Source: Platanthera guangdongensis
Taxonomy: Eukaryota; Streptophyta; Magnoliopsida; Asparagales; Orchidaceae
DNA length: 64,000 bases
NCBI GenBank assembly: GCA_039583875.1
Contig: CM077158.1
Coordinates: 233,918,453 to 233,982,452, forward strand
Direction of reading: 5' to 3'
How positions within the stretch are numbered: position 1 is the first letter of the stretch; each line of letters starts with the position of its first letter. The translations under genes were made by a program, and so were the position numbers. The notes under the pieces were generated by a model. It saw nothing but the letters and a program-made list of their open reading frames with translations, made no database searches and was not told the DNA's origin. Shown in pieces: positions 34,001-46,000 of the stretch.

Positions 34001-37000
34001 GGTTAGGTCGTGTACACATCCAGTTTTCAAGCTAAGTCTGGGGGGGTGTCACACGTGCAATTCTGAGGGGCTGTATTGATTTAGCTTGTTGTTTGCTCGC
34101 TTGGGTTGCGTGTAGCCTCCATGTTTATCTTTGACTACCAAACCTTAGCCTAAGCCTCATGATTATCCTAAAGTCCTACGGATTCACGCTTGACGAGCTA
34201 GTACCATGGGGAGAGTGTGAACGGGCAAGTGTATGGTCCCCGACATTGATGGATTTCTTTGGAGGTGATCCTAAGCCCCGGTCTTTGGCAAAACTCACTT
34301 GAGTGGCCTGCCTACTTTCTTCCTACATATGACCGAACGAATCTCCAGAATTCCAATTTTGAGTAGATACAATAGTTATTTACGTCTGTCGAAAAGTATA
34401 AATTTTGTAGTATACTTAAAAAAATTTATCTATTCTATTTTCTATGTCCATGATATATTTGATTTCTCTCATTACTGTATTTTAAAATTACTAAGTCAGA
34501 TAACTATTTTCTAGTCCACGAAGTGATAATTTGATCGGGACGACCAAATGTTTAAGTCTGGGGGTGTGATGAGTTCACGTTATATACATATTTTTGGACT
34601 CATCTGGGCTAGTTTTTTCGTTGATGCACTACACTTTAGAGCCATAATTATTCATATTTGTTATTGTATCCATTTCATGTTAAGTGCACTTTTGGCCCGT
34701 TTTCAGTGTGATTATGTAGTTTTTATACTTTTGTCCTACTTGGTGTTTTTTTGTGTCTGGAGAATGTGGAATGCTCATTTTGGTGGCTCCTCTGTTTTTG
34801 CTGCATGTACAAGGGTCGTGTGTGTGTTCCGGGATCGTTTGAGAATGTTTTCCGCCTAAGGGCCTCTGATCGTGCGTTTTTACACGCGCACGGTCAGTGG
34901 ACTCCTTCGTGCACGACAGCTGGTCGTGCGCGGTTTGTTCATCGAACCCAAACGGTACATGAATACTGGGCACGATCATTGGATCTATAGCGCACGACCA
35001 CTGGTTGTGAGCCACTGATCGTGCGCACTATTCTCCATTTTTACCAAGTTCTGTCTGGGGCAATCGCACGATCATTGGACATATTGCGCACGACCTCTGG
35101 TCGTGCGCCACTGCTCGTGCGCGTTTATTTTATTTTTCTGGAGTTCTGCCACTGCTAATCGCACAATCAGTAGATCCAGTGCGCACGACCAAAACTGATC
35201 GCGCGCTCTGTTTTTCTGCTGCAGTATTTAAACCCGTGCTCCGCGAATTAGGGCATCATTGTTTCATTTTCCGCCCCACTGCTGCGTGCGAAGCGTCGTT
35301 TCTCATCCCCGCAGGTCCTCCACTCATCTCCACCCTCCGGGAAGCTATCTCCGGCGATCTAAAGCCATCTTCAACCCTTCGGAGAGATTCCGGCCACCAG
35401 CAGTGTGCAACAGAGAACTTTTGGTGCAAGTCATTAGGGTAAAAGGGAGAAAGAATTGAAGAGAATGGAAGAAGACGGAGGAAGACAAGTGGATTGACAA
35501 CCCATTTGCCTCTGGAAGCAACCACGGTCAGAGTCGAGAAGTGGACTGACAACCCACCACTCCGGCCAAGAACCACGACCAGGCTTTCCCCGTTTTCGAT
35601 TTATTCTACCTCTTCTCCGTAGTGGATTGTACTTTAAAGCGTGTAATGAACCTTAACTTGCTTTTATTTGTCTATGAATGAAGTTTACTTGACAGCGACC
35701 GGTGCACTTGCTGACGCATCAGGTGGTAACCTCATCTCCTGGAAAAACAAGAAACAAACCATAATTGTCAGATCTAGTACAGAGGCAGAATATCGTGCTA
35801 TGTCCCACACTGTTGCTGAGATCGTGTGGGTGAGGCAGGTGCTCTGTGAAATTGGGTATCCCGTTCAAGATATCACTCCTCTATGGTGTGACAATCAAGC
35901 TGCAATCCAAATAGCCACTAATCCTGTGTTTCATGAGCGCACGAAACACATAGAGGTCGACTGTCACTTTGTTAGAGAGAAGTATGAAAAAGACCTTATT
36001 TCTCTAAAGCATGTGAAGACCGGTGACCAAGTTGCAGACATTCTTGCGAAAGGGGGTACGGGGACTAGAATGAACTATATATGTAACAAGTTGGGTCTTG
36101 GAAGTTCCCACAATCCAACTTGAGGGGGAGTGTTATTAGACGCATTTACATTAGTCCCACATTATGTACCGCTACGGTTATGTTACTCCATTTTGTTATA
36201 AATAAAGGGTGAGATCTCAATATGAGGTACTCAGTTTTTCTCTCAAATTCCGTAACACTCCTTGTAGCTCATATAGGAGCTCGTTCACCACTAGGATCAA
36301 AAACTTGTCATTGATGGTGTTGGTGTTTAGTTCCCTATGACCACAAAAATCCGCTAGGATCCCATCCTTCCTTTTCACCAAGTGCACGAGTGAGGAAAAG
36401 GGGGATTGGTTGGCTTATATTATCCCCACTACTGCATCATTCTCATCCTTTTAATGGAAGTGATACTTGTGAGGTCAAACATGAGACATCTATCAATATC
36501 GTGTGTGGGAGGAGAAAAATGTGGTGGTCCTCGATGGAAAAAGGCTCACTGGATCCTCAAAAAAGTGATGCATACCCCCTCAACAGCCTCTTCAAGAGCT
36601 CATATTGAGAGATATGGACTTGAATGGTGGTGATGCGCAGGGCGCTCTTCTGTTCCTCACCATACCAACTTATATTGTTAAAGGCGTGCCTAAGACTCAA
36701 GGCTCACCAGACTTAAAGGTTTGTGCCTTCGTGCATCTTTTTTTGCCTTTGGAGCATAAAAGGCGTGTCTGGGTGCAATATTTTTTGTAAATCATTTTTT
36801 CAAATAATGAAAAAATAATAATGCAAAAACTCAATACTTTTGTATGATTTATTGTTTTTGAAACATAATCGAGCGTTGAGACTTGGATATGATGTAAGAG
36901 ACCATATTGATTTTATTTTTAAATAGATATAAATGATAGTAATGAATGATTAATGAGTAGAATAGATGAATAATTTATTCAAAAAGATGAACTAATGTTT

Positions 37001-40000
37001 GATGTTGATTATTTAAAATGAATGTGGTTGCGTCTTGCTTTCTTCAGGCGCGCGCCTGCGCCTTGAGCTTTGCGTTTAGGCTCCAAGACCCATTGACGCC
37101 TTGGTGCGCCTTGCGCCTTTAATAACTAAGATACCAACACACGCGACAAAAGTGTAACCAAAACGTCATGGTGAGGGCCACGAAGTCCCACACAATCATT
37201 CCCAAAGTGTGAAGCTAGTGGACTCCCAATATGATGTTGAACCCTACAAATGGAATGATGTAAAGGTTCGTTCTGAAGGAATCGGTGGTAACCTTCAGTT
37301 GTACAACTGTGCATATTATCGGGCTAGGGAGTTTCTCTCCATTGACGACGACTACATGAATGCCCTCCTTGGGTCTGATGAGGAGCCCCAAAGCTTGTTT
37401 TATGGACTTCATGATGAAGGTGTAAGTGTTACCCGAATCCACCAGCACTTGAATGGGGTGGTTAGCCACCCGCACCTGTAACTGCATAATCAACAGGCTC
37501 TGGGCTCTTGTCATGGCATGGAGAGAGATCTCTGACCGATCCTCCGTTGGGCCAACATCCTTTTCATCACCTCTAGCTAAAGCAGCTTCTTGCACTGGTG
37601 GCCAAATGCGTAAGCGTCATCACAGTTAATATAGATCCATTTTGCACGACAGACAACAATCTCCGTTGGAGATAAAGGGGGTCACTCTGCCCCCTGGGCG
37701 ACGCGTGTTACCACTCGAAACTTGAGACCGCTGCAACCCTAAATTTTAGAGGGGAAAGGAGGAGAAGAAACAGAGAGGGAGGAAGAGAAATAACCTTTAT
37801 GGTTCCCAAATTTCATAGTACCATCTAAGATACCAAATTACAAAATCTCTCATGGGTTTATATAACACCCCCGGTCCCATTACAAAAAAGAAAGATGCAC
37901 ACCTCTTAATTACTTTCCGCTGTTGTGTCACTAGCAGGCCTTTCACAATGCTTGTATACTTTCCACACTGGAGGATGACCCTCTCCTTCCTCCACATCTG
38001 TAGCAATGCTGCCCTTTGGAAAATTTGCGTTGTCCTCAAGGTAAAAGTCCAGAAATTGAACACGAAAAACAGATTGGTCCAGCCATGTGGCCTCTAATGG
38101 TGGACGATCACGGCAGTGCACCAAAAATTGCTCGAACATGGACTCTCGACTGATGGGGAGTGTGTACATGATGAGCCAAGGGAGGTAGTCTGTATTGGAA
38201 TCTTGTGATCTAGAAGTTGTCAAGGATTTAGTTTTACTCCCAACGTAATATAAGCCTAAAGGGCCGTACATAAGAACATTCGGAAATTGGAGTTTTGATC
38301 ATGTTGGTTTATGAAATTAAGTTCTAAATGAACATATATGATATGGTGCACGATATTCGAGGCACACACCCGTGTGTCGAAGGCGTGTGTGTTCAAAATG
38401 GCTGGATAATGGTTGGCATCAGTTCTGGATCAAAAGGCGCAACTTTCAAAGGCACACACCTGTGTGTGCAGTTTTTCATTCCAGTGTCACGAGGAGTCGT
38501 GTCTGCATGAACCGATGTGACTTTTGGGGCACACTCCGAAGGCACGCGCCCGTATGCCAAGGGCGTGTGCACCCCATATCTCGCGTACGTGTTCATTCCT
38601 ATAAATTTGCCAACTTATTCTAAAGAACTATGAATTGATTCAGAGTTCTTCATACCGTAAAACCGCCAAGATCACATCTCTACCAAATCAGAACTAGCAT
38701 TTCGAAGGAGAGAAAAACGATCATCTTCTAGTCCGAATTTGTTGGACGGACTGCGTGTTTTTGGCATTCGTGTGGATATCTATAGAGATGTAGATACTAT
38801 CTGTGTTTGGACTCAAACAACAGTTATTCTTCTCGAAATTTGATTTGGGCGCGGGTATAAACTTCTTTCTTGATTTAGTGTGTTTTGCATGGTTTTTGTT
38901 GAGGGTGTCCTTTATTTCCGTTGCGCATTTGATACCCTTGAAACCCAACAGTCTGACGATGTGAGCCTGGGAGCTGGACGGGGCAGAGACACCCCGAGCT
39001 GGTCTCCAATAACCCTTTTAACTGAGAAACGTGAAACACTGAGTGGATGCAACTTTCGGGAAGAAGGCGCAGACGATATGATTGGTGTGGGTCCGCGATG
39101 TTAGAGAAATCTGGCGGTGCGGCCGAAGCTTGATGAACACGATATTGCCTTCAGTGGATTAGACGTCGTGGCGGCGGCGGTTGGCAAAGGCAACCATCCG
39201 GGCCTGCACTCGCTGAAGGTGCTGGCGCAATTGGAGAAGTATGGAATCTCTATTGCGGAGCATACCAAACAGAGATTCCACGACGCATTTGCCAGGGAGA
39301 GGGCACGTGAGGGGTGACAGGGGTCTTCCATAAACTACCTTGAATGGAGTAGTGTCGGAATTGGTCGGGATCCACTTCATTCTCACCGTTCAGAACTACA
39401 TTCCTTGTTGGGCACTAGTATGCTATGTCATATACCCTGACATCTATGACACTGAATCCCACTCGGACGGGATGTTCCTACGATTCAGGCCTTGCCTTTC
39501 TTGTTCAAGGAGACATGACTAGGCACAATAGATATCCCAGGTTGGGGAGGCTTTCAGATCATAGGTCTCTCAGGCTGAAGGACAACTTGCATCAGCTCCA
39601 TTAATCTCAGATAATGCATTTACTTCAGCGCTTCATTGATGCAAGCCGCGACACATCTTTATTTTTTTTGTACCTGTTTTATTTGTGTAGCACATGTCGT
39701 GGCGCATTTGATTTCATTTTGTTGTGTTGAGTTGTACCGCGCACGTTATTAGCGCTTTTGTGTATTTTTGTATCGCACATGTTGTTCGCGGAATTTTGGT
39801 TTGGCTCGTTGGTGTGACCTACCAATGTGACCTTGAATGCATAGGTCCTGTAATTTAGGCGGTAGATTAGTTAGGGCAAGCTTTTAATAATTTCATATTC
39901 CAACATAAGTTGTTTTTTCCAAAATCTTATGTGATACTTCAATTGGGCAATATCCATGATCATGTCCTTCATTTTCATCAAGCCCTTTAAAGCCCACCTA

Positions 40001-43000
40001 ACCTAAGCCCATTTACCCCCCCCCCCCCACTTGAAACCCTAATCTTGCTCTTATAAGAGACCCCCCCCCCCACCTTTACGTTGGAATTTGGGTTGGAAAA
40101 AAGAAACTTAACTGAGAATTTTCTCTGGTTCGGTTTTCTCTCCAGCCGCACGTCCCGATATCCCCTTTCCGTACTTCTTCCGTCGAAATTGCCCGACGCC
40201 CCTTCTCCCGGCCTTTTCCTCCACGTCCAGCTCCAACGCCGCCTCTGGAGCCTATCCCAAGAGCTGCCGAGCACTCATCTGCCTGCCCCAGAGCCGATCG
40301 AGCCTTGTTCGTTGCTCAAGCCACCGCCAGTCATCTTCCCGACGGAAATCTCCCAGAAAAGCTCTCCGCCGTCTCCAGCGCACAGCTCCACCGGCCACCG
40401 CTTCTACTGCCTGAAGCCCACACCTCCTGTGTACATCTTCCCCGACGAAGTCATCTCCTGAAGCTCCGTCCGCCGTCGTTTTCACTGCCTGAAGCTGCTC
40501 CAGTCATTGTTGAGCTCGCCAAAGCCCTCCTAGGCCTAGGGCACTGTCGTCGGCCCCAGCTCCCTCCTCCGGTGGATTCAGTGTGCCTCTGGCATTTCTC
40601 CTTGCTTCCAGCCGGCTCTCCCTGTTTCCAGTCAGCAGCGGCGCCTTCATTGCTCCAGCAAACCCATCAAGCTTCCATCCACCATCCCCTCTCCAGCCAC
40701 TACCTCTCCGCCTTGGGTATACCTCGCTTCTCCTAGCTCAATCCTCAAGTATGTTTTTATGCTTATGTTATTTAAATTAAACAGTTAATTATTGGAGCTT
40801 GCCCTAGTTAATTCATCTCTTAATTATCGTTATTTACATATCCGTATTGCCACTCTTTTGTGAATGTTATGCATGTGGAATCGTGATTTCATAATGTTAA
40901 TACACACGTGTGGTAGTCTTACATTCGCGAGCGACGTCTTGGTCGTTTTGTTCGTTAGAAATAGCCCGTGAAGACCTTCGCGCCTCCTTTATTTTAAATG
41001 TCGCAATTAATATTTCAAAACTACACCCCCACCTTGGATCACATCATTGATGAAATACCTATTCAATAGACTCAAGGCGGTGGGGCGTCAACATCCATGG
41101 TATTTCAGCGCGGAGCCCAATTCGACTTCTCGAGGAAGTCACAATGGACCCCTCCTAGATTTCCCCTGTAATCACTAACTCATTAAATCGAGTCATATGA
41201 TTGACAATGGACAGTCCATTACTTAGTTGGTCGACGAGGTAATCTCTACATAAATCGAAGGAAACTTCAGTACTTCACTTTCAGTTCACGTTCATGTTTG
41301 TCCATCTAGATATAAGGCAAAAACTCTCGTGTTCAATCTGATGCTCCAGGACATTACAATAGATCTTGCATGTCCAATCAATGAACTTCTTCAGATCTAG
41401 TTGACCATCAATGGAAGTACTTCCACTCGGACCCTATGCTTGATGTCATCCTTTTGATGGTGACATATGCATTGCTCCTTTTAGTCATCATAGTACTCAT
41501 CTCCATCAAAATCAAATCGTTTGGGGGATAAGACGGTACCTGCGAGCAAGTGGCTAAGGCATGAATGATTTACGTAATGATATAGAGGTCTCTCATGAGA
41601 GGATCTTTGTTGTCGAGTGTAAGCAGGCTTAGAAATCTCAATTAGGGGGGTTCAACGAGGATCTGCAGGGAGATGCATTGGCTTTTTCTGATAAGATCTT
41701 AGAAAGCATGGGATCCCCTACTAGCGTAAGAGAGTTCTGAGTCGTACCATTCCTAAAAGGTTTGTCGTCATGATCCTCTAGACTGAGTCTTTTCTAATTC
41801 TTCAGTAGGGAGTTAGGGTAGGGCCTCGCCAATTGAGGGGTAGTGTTTCTGAAGCTCCTAGGAGCATCTTAATCATCGACTTTAGTGGTTAGCGTCCCTA
41901 GTTGGATATTAAGGTCGTCTGAGTGTCCATATAATTCAAATGGGTATCTATATGACCAATCAGATCTGGCACGAGTTTTTGGAAGTCCGCATTCCTTATC
42001 TTTGCAATTGAACAAGTCACTTGGGTTGCGGAGCTACTAGAACCTACCATAAATAACCTATAGACTATACCAATTGATAACATAAACTAAGCCACAAACC
42101 TAGGAAACTAATATCAGATCTGACAGCACGAGACTACAAGGTTAGATACTAGCCTAATTTAATAGGAAGCATGCAAGCAATCACATAACCAACACAAATG
42201 ATGCAACAACTAACATAACAGTAATAGAATGCAACTAGATGTTTCATTAAACAATGATATCCGGCATTCGATCATATTAATTAATTAGAAACGTACATCA
42301 GATTAATAGTTGAACGCAACAAATTCAGTTTAGAGTTTTAGATAAAGTTTGCAAGGTATAGAGAGTGCACTGAACTTAAATCGAGAGTATGCATGTAATG
42401 CATGTCTAATGGTAACCTGACATTGTATTTCACTGTTTCAAACATTTTGTTTCACCATTTCAAAGCTGTTTTTTTGTGAGTATTAACATAAGAAAAAAGA
42501 TGTGTCAAAACTACGCTAAAGAGATCAGATATGGGTATGATCAACTAATACTTAGGTAGCTTAATGTAACTTGAAATGGATAAAATTGGTTATAGAAATG
42601 GAAATTACCTTACAAATACTATGCTTTAAGGAAGAGATATTGGAAATAAAATTAGAGCTTTGATACCATGTTAAAAAGAAGATAGTCCAGGATTTTTCTG
42701 CACGCCTACTAACAATTTCTAATGTTAATGATTATTATGTGAATTTAGAAATTTCCATCATCCCCTGTTTATTTTCATTGAAGGAAGGTTATAGCTTGCT
42801 TTGTATGTCATGACAATTTAATTTTAAACTTGCAGCTTAAAAGACCATCTCATCCTCAAAGAGCTGTTCCAATTGCCATCAATTGTCTTTCCACTTTGCT
42901 GAGGCAACCTTCTGTGAGAGCTTCCTTTGTGCGAGAAGATGGCGTGGAGTTGCTGCTCCCTTTTATTTCTCCTGCATCCACACAACAATCAATTCAGGTA

Positions 43001-46000
43001 ATCTGTCTTATTGGTGCTCTTTGATTTGTTTATGAACCTCAAACATTAAGGGTGAGGCTGAGAATGGTAATACAAGTCTCTCACTCTCTCACACACAATC
43101 TTTGCATAATTATAAGAACTTCCCCTCCACTTTTTGAAATTACCAACACATCCCCTCTGATGTGTGTTAACTCAGAGGGGAGGTATTGGGAATTTTAAAA
43201 AGCGGAGGGGTTGTTTTTGTAATTACGCAAAGTTGGAGAAGAAGTCCCTTTAAATAACCACGCGCACACACATGCATATATATATATACACACGAGCTTC
43301 TTCGCACGGGCTACGCCCGTGCTCGAAGCTCTCGGGCGGCCTTCAACCGCATCCAGGCGGGTTTCGCCCGCCTGCGCATGGATTTCGCCCGTGCCCCATG
43401 CGTCGCTACGGGTTGCGCCCGCCTATGAACGGGCTGCGCACGCACCAGAAATATTTTTTTTTCCAAAACATATACATATGAGTACTTAAAATGACCGCAA
43501 AAAATATGAAGTACTATTCCTATTTTTATTTTATAAAATTTTGCAAATTTTAATCTATAAAATTAATTTATTTCTCTTTCCCTCTCTCTCTATCACTCCC
43601 CTCTCTCTCTCCTTCTCCCCCCCCCCCCCCACCTCTCTCCCTCTCCCTCCTCTCTCTCTCCCAATTCTCCCCTCATGTTCTCTCTCATGATCCAATGACC
43701 AACATTGAATCTTTGGTGTGCCTCCAAATATCTATATTCCCTTATATATAAGATATATATATATATATATATATCTACCATATATATTAATATACGTATC
43801 TTCAAGCACACCAAACACTTCCCCTCAACTGTTTGATCAAAGAGCATATTAAATCTCATCCTTTAGATGGAGAGAGAGAAAGAAAATTGAAAAGAGAGGG
43901 GGAGAGAGGGAAAAAGAATATTAATAGGCCTCTTAAAGCTATATGATTGAAAGAGAGGGGGGGGGGGGAGAGAGAGAAATTAATTTTTTTACGGCAAAGC
44001 GTACATTTTTTTAAAAAATAAAAATTGTAATATTGATTTAGATTTTTTTACGGTCGTTTTGAATAGCATTTGTGTAATATTGATTTAAATTGTTGGAAAA
44101 GCCCACTTAAACTAGGCCCATTTGTATAGCATTTATTGTTTTTCTCTCCTCTCTTTAGTCCCACATTGTGTATAGGACTTTTCTCTCTCTTTCTCTCATC
44201 TATATATATGTACTCATTCTTTGTATTTGTACCAAGTGGACATATATACAAGGTTGGCTTTCTCCATTTCTACATGGTATCAGAGCCAGGTTCCGGACTC
44301 CTGCGGACTCCCTTTCCTGTCCGCCCTGCGGCCTGCGATCTCTGCGGCCTGCGTGTGTGTGTCCGCAACTTCTAGTCGCATCACACCTGCGGCCTCCCTT
44401 GTCCAGACCGCTTCCTCTCCTCCCGTGGAACCACTTCTCTTCCCTCCTCTTCCCTCCTCCTCTGGCCCCCTCTTTATAGCCATCCTGTGGGGTCCACTGC
44501 TTCCCCTAATCCGCTGCGGCCTCTCCTTGTCTGGCGCGACCTCGATCCCTCGGTCTCCTTCTGTCCGCTGCGAACTCAGTATTCGCCTCCTCTTCTTGGT
44601 CTCCTTCGTCCGCTGTAAGCGCCGCGGCCTCCTTCTGTCCGCACTTCTCCCCTGCTTGCGGCTGCTCTCCTTCCTCTTCAGGCGGCCAAGTTCTTTTCCC
44701 TGTCCGCCGCGGGCTCGCCTCTCTGCGTTCTTTCAGTCTTGCGGACTGGTCCAGCCCGCTGCGGTCGCTCTCTTGCTTCCCGGCTTGTCCTCTCTTCTCA
44801 GCTCGCTCCAGTCCGCCGCGGTCTGATCCAGCCCGCCGCGATCTGATCCAGTCCGCCTCGGCCTCTTCAATCCGCCGCGGCCTCTCTTGGCCCGCTCCTT
44901 GCTGAGCGTCTGTGCTCACCGCGGCCTCCTCCAGTCCGTCGCTGCCTCCTCCAGTCCGCCGCGGTCTCCTCCAGCTCGCCGCGACCTCCCCAGCTCGCCG
45001 CGACCTCATCCAGTCCGCTGTCTTTCCGCTTCCTCTAGCTGCTGCCTCCAGTCCGCCGCGGTCTCCTCCAGCTCGCCGCGGCCTCCTCCAGCTCGCCGCG
45101 ACCTCATCCAGGTCGCCCCCATGTCTACATCTGCGGACTCAGTCGGCACGGCAGTTCCTCCTCCTGAACGCCCGGCCTCTCTCCAGGAAGTCCGCGACGA
45201 GCTTCAGATCACTACAATTTCGCTCACTGGCAAGAAGAACTTTGTGGAATGGGCACACTCAGTTCGCCGTGTCCTTCAGTCAAAGGGGTTCCTTCATCAC
45301 TTGACTCAGACCGTTATCGGTATCCCTACTGAGGAATGATTACGCAATGATGGGCGTGTGCAGACTTGACTTCTCAACTCTCTTGATGGCGAATCTTATC
45401 GCCTGGCCATGTATCATGAGACGGCCAAAGGCATGTGGGACGAGCTCCACACCCTCTACTCTGGCAAGGATAGTCTCCACCATCTATATGATATCATCAC
45501 TGCTCTCCAGGCCCTTGATAGCAGTGGCGCAACCGACCTGACATCCTTTGTTGCTCAGGCTCGGTCTCTGGTTGAGGCTTGGATCCACCATCAGCCTCCC
45601 ACTTTAGATCCCGCTGCTCAACGTACCCAAAAGGAAGCTCTGGGTATCGCCATGATGATGGCCCGGGTACCACCTCATCTTCACAGTGTCCGGACTCACA
45701 TCCTCTCCTCTACCGTTACACCATCTTTTTCCGATGTGTGCTCAATGCTTCTCAAAGTCTCCCCGCCTCCGGATGTTCCCGGACTTCCTTCTCCGGCCCT
45801 TGTTCAACAGGCACCAGCTCCCTTATTGCCTCTTCCCCTTTCTGCCCGTGGTGGCCGCTCTGACTCTCGCGGCCGGGGTCGAGGTGGCCGGTCTAGGCCT
45901 AAGTGCTCGTTCTGCGGTAAAGATGGCCATCTTGAGGCCACCTGCTATCGCAAACATGGCCGACCTACTCGTCCGCAAGCCTCTGCTGCTACTACCGACT

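Larger units (their letters stand above)
29952..35721 (+). mobile_element. Non-autonomous Athila-like LTR retrotransposon E
   Basis: 5770 bp, LTRs 29952-31501 and 34567-35721, starting TGATGAGT and ending GCATCA, flanked by the exact duplication ggtgg (29947-29951 and 35722-35726). The internal 3.07 kb starts with a primer site ttgacgccgttgccggg, close to the Asp-tRNA site of Athila elements. It holds one 379-codon ORF with two zinc knuckles and ends with purine tracts of the form agtctggggg. No protease, RT or integrase is present, so it must have been moved by enzymes of another element. The 3' LTR lacks about 395 bp. Confidence 0.9.
25645..36257 (+). mobile_element. Ty1/copia retrotransposon D with nested E
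   Basis: The LTRs are only 127 bp (25645-25771 and 36131-36257), differ at 4 positions, and are flanked by ctcct (25640-25644 and 36258-36262). The primer site TGGTATCAGAGC follows the 5' LTR directly (25772-25783); a polypurine tract ttgagggggag precedes the 3' LTR. Gag-pol runs in the + direction, with stops and frameshifts, and is cut in RNase H by element E (29952-35721). Without E it is about 4.8 kb. It lies in the RT gene of element C, in the same orientation as VHA-H. Confidence 0.94.

Noticed and set aside
40081..40780. GC-rich ORFs of 126 and 143 codons on the + strand
   Set aside because: Overlapping frames of equal length, no domain, and LTR/leader-like composition; treated as noncoding.
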